Positions 1-8,777 of a DNA stretch of 60,506 nucleotides are shown piece by piece. The position numbers and the translations under genes were made by a program. The DNA is from Haloparvum sedimenti (GTDB lineage: Archaea; Halobacteriota; Halobacteria; Halobacteriales; Haloferacaceae): assembly GCF_001462205.1 (NCBI RefSeq), contig NZ_LKIR01000143.1:13891-74396 (forward strand), given 5' to 3'. How positions within the stretch are numbered: the first letter of the stretch is position 1; every line of letters begins with the position of its first letter. The notes beneath the pieces were generated by a model. It ran no database searches. It saw nothing but the letters and a program-made list of their open reading frames with translations, and was not told where the DNA came from.

Positions 1-77
1 CAGTCGTCACAGAATCGCATCTGTCCGAACGGTACGCGGGTGTCGGATAAATGTGTTAACGACGTCGCGGTGACGGA

Positions 78-2861
78 CTACCCGGTGTTCTTCATGCCGG
101 CCGCGATGCCGTTGACTGTCAGCCGGAGGGTGCGCTCCTCCGCGTCGGTGCGGTGGGTCTGGTCGAGTAGGTGCGCCTGCAGCACGTTCAGGGGGTCCAC
201 GTAGGGGTTCCGGCGGTCGAGGCTCTCGCCGAGCCACTCCCGGCGGACCAGCTCCTCGCGCCCGGAGATCTCGCGGACGAGCTCGACGCCGCGCTCGTAC
301 TCCCCTTTCAGCTCGGGGAAGAAGCGCTCGCGGAGGTCCTCGTCCGCGAGGTCGGCGTACTCGGCCGCGATCTCCATGTCGGTGCGCGCCATCGCCATCG
401 CGGCGTTGTCCAGCGTCGTGCGGAAGAACGGCCACTCCTCGTACATCTCGCGGAGGGTGTCGAGGTCGCCGCCGTCGTCGAGGTAGGCGTCGACGCCGGT
501 CGCGAGCGCGTACCACCCGGGCAGGATACACCGAGTCTGGGTCCACGAGAACACCCACGGGATCGCGCGGAGGTCCTCGACGCTGCGGTCCTCGGAGCGG
601 GAAGCCGGCCGCGAGCCGAGGTTGAGGTCCTCGATGACGGTGATCGGCGTCGCCTGCTCGAAGTAGGGGACGAAGCCGTCCGACTCCAGCAGGTCCCGGT
701 ACGTCTCGCGGGCGACCGGCGCCATCGTCTCCATCGCCTCGATCCACGCGTCGGGGATCGCCTCCTCCGGCTCCTCGGTGGCCTCGTGGCGGGCGCGGAT
801 CTGCGCGTCGAGCATCTGCTCCAGCTCGCGCTCGGCGATGCGCGGGTTGGCGTACTTCTCGGCGATGGCCTCGCCCTGCTCGGTGAACTTCACCTGCCCG
901 GTGACCGTCTCGTTGGGCAGCGCCAGAAGCGCCTCGTTCATCGGACCGCCGCCGCGGGAGATGGATCCGCCGCGGCCGTGGAACAGCCGGAGGGTCACGT
1001 CCTCGGCCTCACAGAAGCGCGCGAGCCGACGCTGGTTCTTGAACAGGTCCCAGTTGGCCGCGAGGAAGCCGTTCTCCTTGTTGGAGTCGGAGTAGCCGAG
1101 CATCACCTCCTGGACGCCGCCGCGCGTCTCGAGCGCCTCCGCGTACGCCTCGTTCTCGAACAGCGTCCCCATGATTCGCTCGGCGCCGTTGAGCGCGGAC
1201 TCCGTCTCCAGGAGGGGGACCACGTCGAGCCCGCAGTGGTCCGGCAGGGAGACGACGCCGGCCTGGTCGGCGAGGAACAGCACCTCCAGCACGTGACTCG
1301 GCTCCTCGGTCATCGAGATGCAGTAGGTGTCGATGGCCTCGACGCCGAACTCCGACTGCCACTCGCCGAGCGCCTCGAACCGCTCCAACACGCGCGCGGC
1401 GGTGTCGGACACCTCGCCCGGCTCGGCGGGGTCGACGACCGACTCCTCCTGCAGGATCGCCTCGGTGAGGAACTCGGCGCGCTCGTCCTCGTCCATGCCG
1501 GCGTAGTCGACCCCCTCCGCGGCGGCGGCCTCCGCGACCGCTTCGGTGTGGTTCTCGCGGTGGTCGCGCAGGTCCAGCGAGGCCAGCGAGAAGCCGAACG
1601 TGTCGATCCGGCGGCGGAGCGGGTCGAGGTACGTCTCCACGAGCTCCGCGTTGCGGTCCGCCGAGAGGCTGTCCGCGACGGCGTTCACGTCGTCGAGCAG
1701 CTCGTCGGGGCCCTCGTAGCCGCCGGGGCGCACGTCGCCGACGCGGTCGAGACGCTCGCGCATCAGCCGGAGCTTCTGGCGGTACGGCTCGTCAGGGTAG
1801 CGCTCGACCGCCTCCTCGGTGATCCGCGGGAAGCGGTCGCGGTCGGCCGCGAGCGAGCGCTCGAAGGCGGCGGTCGTCTCGTAGCGGTCGCCGTCCTGAC
1901 TGAACACCGCCGAGAGCCGCTTCAGCTCCTCGCGGTAGCGCTCGATGACGACCGCGCGCTGGCGTTCGAGGGTCTCAGTCGTCACCTCGGTGGTGACGAA
2001 GGGGTTGCCGTCGCGGTCGGAGCCGGCCCACGAACGGAACTCGAACAGCTTCGGCACGTCAAGGTCGGCCTCGTAGCCGGCGCTCCCGTCCCCGCCGTTC
2101 GCGCCGTCGGTCGCCCCGCCGTCCGCGGCGGCCGCGACCGCGTCGGGGAGGTCGTCGCCGTCGCCCGCGGTCAGCGCCTCGGCCACGTCGTCGTAGATGG
2201 TGCCGACCACGTCGTAAAGCGTGTTCTCGAGGTACCACTGAACGTTGCGGGCCTCGTCTTCCGGCTCCGGGCGGCGACCGCGGACCTGCCGGGTCCCCCA
2301 GAGGCTCGTCACCTCGGCGTCGATGTGGCGCCACACGTCAGCCCGTTCGCCGTCCGTGAGGTTGCGCTCGTCCAACTCCTCCAGGCGGCCCGCGATCGAC
2401 CGAAGCTTCGCCTTCACGGTGCCGCGGCGGGCCTCGGTCGGGTGGGCGGTGAACGTCGGCTCGATGAGCACGTCGTCGAGGAGGTCGCGCAGCTCGTCGG
2501 CGTCGACCCCCTCCTCGGCCAGGTCCGCGGCCGTCCGCGAGAGAGCGTCCGGTAGCGAGTCCTCCTGTCGGCCGTTCCGTACGGCGCGAACGCGCTCGCG
2601 CTCCTCGGCGAGGTTGATCAGCTCGAAGTAGGTCGTGAACGCGCGGGCGACGATGCTCTCCTCCGCCGGCGACAGCTCGTCCAGCTCCGCCCGAAGGGCC
2701 TCGCGGTCGTCGCGGTCCCCCTCTCGGTACGCGATCGCCGCGGTCCGAAGGTCCTCGACGGTCTCGAACGCCTCGGTCGAGGTCTGTTCCGACAGCACGT
2801 CGCCGAGCAGGGCGCCCAGCTCCCGAACGTCCTGCCGCACGCTCCTGTTGTGCAACTCCAT
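78..2861 (-). CDS. ppc: Phosphoenolpyruvate carboxylase
   Basis: This 927-residue protein carboxylates phosphoenolpyruvate with bicarbonate to give oxaloacetate, the anaplerotic feed of the citric acid cycle, in the cytoplasm. The length matches bacterial-type PEPC. The catalytic histidine motif FTAHPTEARR lies near residue 140. YSDSNKENG and the glycine-rich loop FHGRGGSISRGGGP lie around residues 590-640. The chain ends in the family signature GIAAGMKNTG. I chose the ATG at 2861 (MELHNRSVRQ) over one five codons upstream, because a TATA-like TTTTTAACC near 2888 would give an almost leaderless transcript from there. A low-complexity acidic, glycine-rich insert near residues 245-270 looks like a halophilic loop. 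The gene stands alone and converges on nothing visible at the window edge. Confidence 0.96.
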   Translation of the reverse strand: MELHNRSVRQDVRELGALLGDVLSEQTSTEAFETVEDLRTAAIAYREGDRDDREALRAELDELSPAEESIVARAFTTYFELINLAEERERVRAVRNGRQEDSLPDALSRTAADLAEEGVDADELRDLLDDVLIEPTFTAHPTEARRGTVKAKLRSIAGRLEELDERNLTDGERADVWRHIDAEVTSLWGTRQVRGRRPEPEDEARNVQWYLENTLYDVVGTIYDDVAEALTAGDGDDLPDAVAAAADGGATDGANGGDGSAGYEADLDVPKLFEFRSWAGSDRDGNPFVTTEVTTETLERQRAVVIERYREELKRLSAVFSQDGDRYETTAAFERSLAADRDRFPRITEEAVERYPDEPYRQKLRLMRERLDRVGDVRPGGYEGPDELLDDVNAVADSLSADRNAELVETYLDPLRRRIDTFGFSLASLDLRDHRENHTEAVAEAAAAEGVDYAGMDEDERAEFLTEAILQEESVVDPAEPGEVSDTAARVLERFEALGEWQSEFGVEAIDTYCISMTEEPSHVLEVLFLADQAGVVSLPDHCGLDVVPLLETESALNGAERIMGTLFENEAYAEALETRGGVQEVMLGYSDSNKENGFLAANWDLFKNQRRLARFCEAEDVTLRLFHGRGGSISRGGGPMNEALLALPNETVTGQVKFTEQGEAIAEKYANPRIAERELEQMLDAQIRARHEATEEPEEAIPDAWIEAMETMAPVARETYRDLLESDGFVPYFEQATPITVIEDLNLGSRPASRSEDRSVEDLRAIPWVFSWTQTRCILPGWYALATGVDAYLDDGGDLDTLREMYEEWPFFRTTLDNAAMAMARTDMEIAAEYADLADEDLRERFFPELKGEYERGVELVREISGREELVRREWLGESLDRRNPYVDPLNVLQAHLLDQTHRTDAEERTLRLTVNGIAAGMKNTG

Positions 2862-2948
2862 GCGAACGAGTATCACGCGAGCCCGGTTAAAAACACGTAT
2901 GAGGCGAAGAATTGCCTCGCTTCGAAGTTAATCATGAAGGATCGACCG

Positions 2949-4577
2949 TCACGCAGGCGTGCGTTTCTCGACCCGATAGGCCGCGCCGTCGAACGCGACC
3001 GTCAGCGCCTTCCGGTCGTAGCCGACCGCATTCGTCGCGACGCCGCGGCTCGTCCGGAGCCGGACCCGGTCGAAGCCCTCCCGTAGCTCCGACCGGAACG
3101 CGAGCGTGTTGCGGAAGCCGGCGTACCACGGCTGCATCACCTGCTCGGGGATGAGCCGGCGGTCGAGCTCCGCCTCGGCCGCGTCCGCGGCGACGCGCTC
3201 GGCGACCAGGTCCCGTGGGCGCTCGGCGTCCACGCGCGTCCGGTCCGTGACGACCAGTTCGTCCTCGCGACGCTCCGTCTCCGCGTCGGCGGTCGGGACG
3301 ACGGCCGTTTCGTCGCCGCCGAGCTCGAACAACGCGGCAGGGTCGCGGTCGTCGACGGAGATCCCGACGCGCGCCGCGTAGGTGCCGCCGCCGAGGTGCG
3401 CGACCCCGTCGCTCCCGCCGAACACCAGTGCTCCCCGTCGCTCCGTCTCCCCGGTGTCGAGCCCGTCGCCGCCGTAGAACGTCCGGTCCCACGTCTCGGT
3501 GTCGCCGGGCTGCACGAAGCCCATCGGCTGGTTGATCCCCCGCGGGGCGACGTGGAACCACTCGCCGTCGACCAGCTTGTGGAGGCTCCAGTCGTAGGGG
3601 TTCCCGCCCGCGATCTCCTCGCCGTGGTTGACGTACGTGAACCGGATCCGGCCGGGCGGCTCGACGCGCTCGGCGCTCGGGTACAGGTACGTCGGCGTGG
3701 ACGCGTCCGCCTCGTGGAACCAGCGCTCGCTCGTCCCGTCGCTCGCCCAGGTGCCCGCGAGGTCCGGCACCGTCCGGTCGGCGAACCGGGAGTCGGCGCT
3801 CGGTCCGGGCGCGCCGCGCTCCCACAGGGTGACCGCGAAGCCGCCCTCCGGGGCGGACTGCCGGTAGCGCGCGGGCTGGAGTTCGCCCTCGCCCTCCCGG
3901 TGGCCGACGACGACGTACTCGCCGTACAGCGTGTCTCCCGGTTCGAGCCGGAGCACGTCGGGCAGGTCCGGGTGCGTGACCCCCGCGGCGGGCCGCCAGA
4001 CGCCGGCGTCGGTGCGCTCGACCCTCGGGTCCGTCCCGATCAGGTCGCTCTCGGCGGTCGGGAGCAGCTGGAGGTCGCCGCGGTAGCTCGTGTCCCGCAG
4101 CTCCACGTCGGCGTACCCCGCCGCGTCGACCCGCAGCGGCGCGTGGAACGGCGGGATGTCGAGGAATCGGACGTGCTCCACGAACGGCGATTCGTTGGTC
4201 GCCGTTGCGGCGAGACGGACCGGCCCCTCCGCGCTCGCCGACGAGAGAACGCGGAGCCGAACCTCGACGCGCTCGTCGGTCCGGTAGCGGACCCCGGCCA
4301 GCGCGCCGGCGCGGTCGGCGCCGGGCATCGTCAGCGGCTCGAACTGTGCGAACCCGTCCCCCTCGGGGAGGTCGAGGCGGTCGTGCTGCTCGTCGGCCGG
4401 CGGGGGCGTCGCGACGCTCGGCGCCTCATCGGTCGGGGGCCGATCCGTCGCCGCGTCGGTCGCGGGGTCGGTCGTTCGGGTGGCGGGGTCGTTCCCGGTC
4501 GGGTCGTCGGGTGCGTTACAGCCGGCCAGGCCGGCGGTGCCGGCCGCGAGGAGGGCGAGGAGTCGGCGGCGCTGCAT
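2949..4577 (-). CDS. Haloarchaeal Tat-type lipoprotein of unknown function
   Basis: The 542-residue product starts MQRRRLLALLAAGTAGLAGC. The arginine run, hydrophobic stretch and lipobox LAGC with Cys20 indicate an exported, lipid-anchored protein facing the outside. A threonine/aspartate-rich linker follows the cysteine, as is usual for haloarchaeal lipoproteins. The rest looks like beta-rich extracellular domains, possibly two related halves, since both contain phrases of the type WSLHKL or GTWASDG flanked by PGRIRF-like strands. No enzyme motif is recognised. It is followed by ppc on the same strand with an 87-base gap, probably a separate unit. It is divergent from the Rieske gene. Function unknown. 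Confidence 0.85.
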   Translation of the reverse strand: MQRRRLLALLAAGTAGLAGCNAPDDPTGNDPATRTTDPATDAATDRPPTDEAPSVATPPPADEQHDRLDLPEGDGFAQFEPLTMPGADRAGALAGVRYRTDERVEVRLRVLSSASAEGPVRLAATATNESPFVEHVRFLDIPPFHAPLRVDAAGYADVELRDTSYRGDLQLLPTAESDLIGTDPRVERTDAGVWRPAAGVTHPDLPDVLRLEPGDTLYGEYVVVGHREGEGELQPARYRQSAPEGGFAVTLWERGAPGPSADSRFADRTVPDLAGTWASDGTSERWFHEADASTPTYLYPSAERVEPPGRIRFTYVNHGEEIAGGNPYDWSLHKLVDGEWFHVAPRGINQPMGFVQPGDTETWDRTFYGGDGLDTGETERRGALVFGGSDGVAHLGGGTYAARVGISVDDRDPAALFELGGDETAVVPTADAETERREDELVVTDRTRVDAERPRDLVAERVAADAAEAELDRRLIPEQVMQPWYAGFRNTLAFRSELREGFDRVRLRTSRGVATNAVGYDRKALTVAFDGAAYRVEKRTPA

Positions 4578-4771
4578 GGACGAGGGGTCGGCCGGGGACG
4601 ATAAATGCCTTCAGGAGGCACAAACGGTCGTTTGCGCCATCCCGTTCTCTCGGAGCCGTCCGCGGAGCGGCCCGGTCAACGCCGTCGACGGACGATGGCC
4701 GCCCCGACGGTGCGTTCCCACGTTGCCGGAGGCTTCGTCATGCTTTTTACCGGCCCGACCAAGGATCCTCC

Positions 4772-5608
4772 ATGAGCGAGGACGACAAGTATCCGGCCGA
4801 GTCCGGCCGGCGGCGGTTCGTGAAGGGCGTCGTCGGCGGCGGCGCGCTCGCGGGGGTCGGCGCCACCGGGTCGGCGACCATCAACTCCCTGACGACTTCC
4901 TCCGGGACCGGCGGGGGACAGACGACCGCGATGGCCATCGAGCGCGTCGGCGGTCCCGCCCCGCGGGGGATGCCCCAGATCCCGGTCGAGATCACCGACG
5001 ACGGGTTCATTCGCGGCAAGTGGCCCGAGACCGCCACGGAGACCCAGGAGGGTCAGGAGATCACCGTCGCGAAAGAGGAGATGCCCGGCGGGGTCACCTA
5101 CTCCGGCGAGTGGTTCCAGTACTGTGGGATCGAGAGCTACCAGGGGATCCAGCCCGAGTTCGAGTCGGACAACATCTTCAAGTCCGCGGCCGGCGGCTAC
5201 GACTGGCAGGCCGACGCCTACGAGAGCGGCGACCCGATCCACCGCGACGACTTCGCGGACTACGCCGAGTGGGGCAACGGCATCGGCGCCGACGGCGTCG
5301 GCAAGCCGGCGCTCGTCAGCTGGCGCTCCGAGGACACGGACAGTTCGATCACCGCGGTCGTGCTTCGGTCCCCGCGCATCGAGGAGGCGGCCCAGGACAA
5401 CGAGTGGCTCCAGGCGTCCACGCAGGACGGCTTCATGGCGTGGGTCAACGTCTGCACCCACTTCTGCTGTATCCCGGGCTACAAAAAGAACGAGGAGTCG
5501 GCCCGCTACGACGCCGCGGACGGCGTCTACTGCCAGTGCCACCAGTCGGTGTACGACCCCTTCAGCATCGTCGAGACGCTGTTCGTCGCCCGTCCCCGGA
5601 CGGACTAG
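4772..5608 (+). CDS. Rieske [2Fe-2S] protein, Tat-anchored
   Basis: The 278-residue protein has an N-terminal twin-arginine motif RRRFVKG (residues about 11-17) and a single hydrophobic segment with no obvious cleavage site. This fits a Tat-exported, membrane-anchored Rieske subunit. Cluster-binding motifs lie near the C-terminus: CTHFCC at about residue 228 and CQCHQS at about 254, supplying the Cys-His pairs. The family donates or accepts electrons in bc1-type quinol oxidising complexes. The start at 4772 puts the Tat motif at the usual distance; the open frame extends much further upstream but has no signal there. The gene sits alone: no cytochrome b or halocyanin gene is adjacent, which is unusual for a respiratory Rieske subunit. 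Confidence 0.88.
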   Translation: MSEDDKYPAESGRRRFVKGVVGGGALAGVGATGSATINSLTTSSGTGGGQTTAMAIERVGGPAPRGMPQIPVEITDDGFIRGKWPETATETQEGQEITVAKEEMPGGVTYSGEWFQYCGIESYQGIQPEFESDNIFKSAAGGYDWQADAYESGDPIHRDDFADYAEWGNGIGADGVGKPALVSWRSEDTDSSITAVVLRSPRIEEAAQDNEWLQASTQDGFMAWVNVCTHFCCIPGYKKNEESARYDAADGVYCQCHQSVYDPFSIVETLFVARPRTD

Positions 5609-5740
5609 TTCGGATCTCGCGGGGACCCCGATCGCGTCCCCCGTGCCACCTCGCTTTACTCCCGACGCCGACCGCGCACCCGTCGGTTCGCCGGTCGCCG
5701 ACCCGGGCGGTTTTTGGTTGCCGATCCCCCACGTGCGGAC

Positions 5741-6061
5741 ATGACCGAGGACCGCGCCGACGAGGCGGACGGAGAGTTTGCAGCGGAGATCGCCGCGGCT
5801 CGCGACCTGCTCGACGGCGAGGAGGTCGACGCGGCGTACGTCGGCGTGGTCCGCGACGGCGAGGTGGACACGACGTTTGCCCAACGCGCCGCGGACCCCG
5901 AGCGCGAGGGCCTGCGTGCGCTCGCGCTGGCGGCCGCTCACCTTCGGCTCGTCGCGGACGAGGCCGGCGTCGACGCGTCGACGGTGGCCGCCGACGCCGC
6001 GTCGCTGGCCGAGCGCGTCGAGGAGATCCCGGGGTCGACCGAGGCGCTTCCCGACGAGTAG
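5741..6061 (+). CDS. Small acidic conserved haloarchaeal protein
   Basis: The 106-residue protein starts at MTEDRADEADGEF. It is rich in Glu, Asp and Ala and predicted mostly helical, with no membrane segment or metal motif. The central part (DAAYVGVVRDGEVDTTF) looks like a short beta strand followed by long helices. A T-rich promoter-like tract (gcggtttttggttgcc) lies about 25 bases before the ATG, suggesting a leaderless transcript. I do not recognise the family. It lies 132 bases downstream of the Rieske gene in the same direction and probably has its own promoter. Confidence 0.7.
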   Translation: MTEDRADEADGEFAAEIAAARDLLDGEEVDAAYVGVVRDGEVDTTFAQRAADPEREGLRALALAAAHLRLVADEAGVDASTVAADAASLAERVEEIPGSTEALPDE

Positions 6062-6086
6062 GAGGACTCCGCGGTCGGCCCCGGCG

Positions 6087-6692
6087 TCACTCTTCGAGGG
6101 GCAGCCACGGGGTGACGAGGTCCGCCCCCTCGAGGTGCCACCGCTCCTGTGGCCCAGCCGCCACCCGCCGAAGCTCGACGACGGCGTCGAAATCAGCGGC
6201 GGCCGCGCGAGTCCGATCCGCGTCGAACGGCGCCGACAGGTGGTAGTGGCCGATCCCGCGTGCCTCCCGGACGGTCTCGCGAAGCGACGCGACCGTCTCC
6301 GCGCCACCGGGCGACTCGAGCAACGGGGCCAGCGCGGTGACGCCGAGCCGGAATCGCCCTGGCTCGTCGTCGCTTGTCGACGCAACGTCGTCGACCGCCT
6401 CCGGGACCGACCGCGACGGCGTGGACGGCGCAGTCAGGGCCGCAGCCGACCGCGTGTCCACCGCGGCGTCGATGACGCGGCCGCCGTCCGGCAACCACTC
6501 GTCCGAGTCGACGTTCCCGACCGTGATCAGGACGCGGTCCCGGTTCGCGCCCGGAGCGCCGAACAGCCGGCGGGTCGCGGCCCGGCGGGTCGCGGCGTCG
6601 GTCGCGCCGACGACCAGGAGGTTACAGCCCCGCCGCTTCAGCCGGGCCAGGTGCTGACGGACCCGCGCCCGGTCCCGCCGCGTGGACTCCAT
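6087..6692 (-). CDS. DUF7504-like haloarchaeal protein
   Basis: The 201-residue protein starts MESTRRDRARVRQHL. It has a Rossmann or P-loop-like layout: an early strand RGCNLLVVGATD without a complete Walker A lysine, an RRLFG segment, then a strand RVLITVGN. The C-terminal half ends with hydrophobic strand-helix units and GHYHLSAP. This resembles the haloarchaeal DUF7504 family, small proteins with a degenerate nucleotide-binding fold and no known function. It converges on the preceding small gene with a 25-base gap. The TATA-like run AAAACTAATG is just upstream of the start. The family assignment is from memory of its pattern and moderate only. Confidence 0.65.
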   Translation of the reverse strand: MESTRRDRARVRQHLARLKRRGCNLLVVGATDAATRRAATRRLFGAPGANRDRVLITVGNVDSDEWLPDGGRVIDAAVDTRSAAALTAPSTPSRSVPEAVDDVASTSDDEPGRFRLGVTALAPLLESPGGAETVASLRETVREARGIGHYHLSAPFDADRTRAAAADFDAVVELRRVAAGPQERWHLEGADLVTPWLPLEE

Positions 6693-6846
6693 ACGCGTCT
6701 CGTCTCGCCGAAACGGCATTAGTTTTTGGGACGAGACCGTCGAATATTCGCGAGACACGTCTCGACGACCGGTGATCGGGGCACTCGTCGTCCGCGGGTG
6801 CACGCGAGCGATACTCGAGAGGCGAGGACCGCATCCGGACGGCCGA

Positions 6847-7218
6847 TCAGTCCTCGCCGAGTCGGCGGAGCTGGACCGAGACGCCTGCGGCCGCGACGAA
6901 CAACAGCGCGAGGTTGAACGCGGCCAACACGATCGGTTGGTAGGCAGGATCGACCCACGTCCGGACGGTCGCGCCCGTGTACCGATAGAAGCCGATCGAC
7001 GTCACGAGCGCCACGAAGACGAACGCGCCGAGCGCCGCCTTGTCCAGAAGGCTCCGGAGGCGCCGCGTCCGTCCCTCGTCTTCTCTCTCCGAGCCGGCCA
7101 CCTCGTCCGGGGCCGCGGTCACCGCCGGCTCTCCGTCGGCGTCCGGTCGGTCGTTCGGCGTCGCGTCAGCGTCGGTCGGGGGCGATGCGTCAGCGTCGGC
7201 GTCTGGGGTGTCTGTCAT
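6847..7218 (-). CDS. Two-segment membrane protein coupled to a surface protein
   Basis: The 123-residue protein has an acidic, disordered N-terminal half of about 55 residues rich in Asp, Ala and Pro. Two predicted membrane segments follow: ALGAFVFVALVTSIGFYRYT and PIVLAAFNLALLFVAAAGV. It ends in a short basic then acidic tail. Its ATG overlaps the stop codon of the upstream PGF-CTERM gene (ATGA), so the two are translationally coupled and likely act together at the membrane. I do not know a function. A role as membrane partner of the surface protein is inference from the overlap. Confidence 0.75.
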   Translation of the reverse strand: MTDTPDADADASPPTDADATPNDRPDADGEPAVTAAPDEVAGSEREDEGRTRRLRSLLDKAALGAFVFVALVTSIGFYRYTGATVRTWVDPAYQPIVLAAFNLALLFVAAAGVSVQLRRLGED

Positions 7219-8243
7219 CGGGAGTCACCTCGGTCGGCTCCGCGGCGGCGCAGGCGGCCGGCCAGCATGAGCGACAGCAGCGCGAGGACGGCCGCGACCG
7301 CGCCGAAGCCGGGCGTCTCGCCGTCGGTCGCCCCCTCGGGCTCCTCCCGTGGGGCTTCGGCCTCGGACTCCTCCTCGGCGAAGTCCTCGGCGTTGAACGC
7401 GACCTCCTCCGTGGTCTCGTTCGCGCTGATCGTCTCCCGCGGGTTCAGGTTTGCGACGCTGCCGGCCTCGTCCACGACCACGCCGTCCGCGCGGACCATC
7501 GCGTCGACGTAGTAGTTGTAGTCGTCCGGCACGGTGACGGTCACGTCGACCGTCTCGGTGCGTCCCGGGCGGATCGCTTCCACGGTCGTCGTCGCGCGGT
7601 CGGCGACGACGTTCGAGTCGCTCTGTCTGAGCAGGACCGCCAGCTCCACGGCCTCGGAGGGGTCGTCGCCGCGGTTCGTCACGGACGCGGTGATCCGAAG
7701 CGTGGCGGTCTCGCCGTCCGCCTCGTCGACGGCGACCGCGAGCGTCGGCCAGACCCGGTGGTCGGGGAAGCCGACGCGGCGGTCGGCGTAGTCTGGCGTC
7801 AGCGCCGCGACGCCGCGGACGGTGCCGCTGTCGCTCGCCACGCGCTCGCCGTCGGCGAACACCGTCGTCTCGATCCGGTAGCCCCCCTCCCGCGGAACGA
7901 CGAGCGTCCCCGCCGCCGAGACCTCGCCGTCGCCGGTCACCTCGCCGAGTTCGACCCGCCGCTCGTCGACCAGCAGGCCGGACTCGGAGTCGACCGCGCG
8001 ATAGCGGACGCTGACGTTCTCGAGGGCGCCGCCGCGGTGACGCAGCCCGGTGTCGATCCGCAGCGCGGCGGTCTCGCCGGTTATCTCGCCCGGGGCGATC
8101 GCCGTCTCCGCGACGGCGAGGTGGCCGGGGGGTGCGTCCTCGGACCGCGGGTCGTCGAGCGCGTCGGGGGCGGCGAGCACCAACCCCGTGGCGCCGAGGA
8201 GGAGGAGGGCCGCGACGACCGCCAGCGTGGACTCTCGGTTCAC
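7215..8243 (-). CDS. PGF-CTERM surface protein with beta domains
   Basis: The 342-residue protein begins with a GTG codon (VNRESTLAVVAALLLLG), giving an N-terminal signal segment. Two to three immunoglobulin-like beta domains follow, with phrases such as VTNRGDDPSEAVELAVLL and RPGRTETVDVTV. The end is an acidic spacer, the motif TPGFGAVAAVLAL and a basic tail RLRRR. That tripartite tail is the archaeosortase substrate signal (PGF-CTERM), so the protein should be lipid-anchored at the cell surface after processing. The domain pattern resembles haloarchaeal DUF7490 proteins. The stop overlaps the start of the small membrane gene downstream. An upstream in-frame extension exists but lacks a signal sequence, so I prefer 8243. 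Confidence 0.8.
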   Translation of the reverse strand: MNRESTLAVVAALLLLGATGLVLAAPDALDDPRSEDAPPGHLAVAETAIAPGEITGETAALRIDTGLRHRGGALENVSVRYRAVDSESGLLVDERRVELGEVTGDGEVSAAGTLVVPREGGYRIETTVFADGERVASDSGTVRGVAALTPDYADRRVGFPDHRVWPTLAVAVDEADGETATLRITASVTNRGDDPSEAVELAVLLRQSDSNVVADRATTTVEAIRPGRTETVDVTVTVPDDYNYYVDAMVRADGVVVDEAGSVANLNPRETISANETTEEVAFNAEDFAEEESEAEAPREEPEGATDGETPGFGAVAAVLALLSLMLAGRLRRRGADRGDSR

Positions 8244-8348
8244 GCATCGAGCGTCCAACGCATCGGATAAGTGTCTTCTCCCCTCACGACGGCAACACGT
8301 GTGGCCGGCGCGGATACTTTTAGGGCGGCGGGGTTCGACGCGTCCACC

Positions 8349-8744
8349 ATGACGACGTACGTGCTCGCGACCGACTCCGTCGACGCCAGCGCCCGGATCT
8401 GTGACTACCTGCAGGACCGCCTCACGACGGACGACACCGTCCACGCGATCAACTCGAAGCGGGGCGGCGACGAGACGACCGCCGAGGCGATCAGGCTCGG
8501 CGAGGACGCGCTCAACGTCGTCTCGTCTCGACTCGGCGCCGCGGTGACCGTGGAGACGCACCAGTTCGTCCGCGGGAACGATCCGGCCGCGGACGTGCTG
8601 GAGTGTGCCGAGGAGGTCGAGGCGGACGAGGTGCTGATCGCCGTCCGGCACCGCACCCCCGCGGGGAAGGCGCTGTTCGGCAGCGTCGCGCAGACGATCC
8701 TGCTGGAGGCGGAGCGGCCGGTGGTCTCGATCCCGCGGGAGTAG
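8349..8744 (+). CDS. Universal stress protein family (UspA-like)
   Basis: The 131-residue single-domain protein starts MTTYVLATDSVDAS. It shows the Usp alpha/beta pattern: a first strand, then helices with ADVLECAEEVEADEVLIAV, then a modified nucleotide-loop region RTPAGKALFGSVAQTILL and the final strand RPVVSIP. The loop resembles the ATP-binding G-x2-G-x9-G(S/T) motif but is not exact. Usp proteins respond to stress and often bind ATP. A TATA-like box ATACTTTTAGG lies about 30 bases before the ATG, fitting a short-leader transcript. It is divergent from the PGF-CTERM gene. Confidence 0.85.
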   Translation: MTTYVLATDSVDASARICDYLQDRLTTDDTVHAINSKRGGDETTAEAIRLGEDALNVVSSRLGAAVTVETHQFVRGNDPAADVLECAEEVEADEVLIAVRHRTPAGKALFGSVAQTILLEAERPVVSIPRE

Positions 8745-8777
8745 CGGGAGCGACCGCGAAATCGCGACGCGTCCCGG

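Noticed and set aside
171-2555. 794-codon open frame on the strand opposite ppc
   Set aside because: Arg/Val-rich, with no domain; it mirrors the third-position GC bias of ppc on the other strand.
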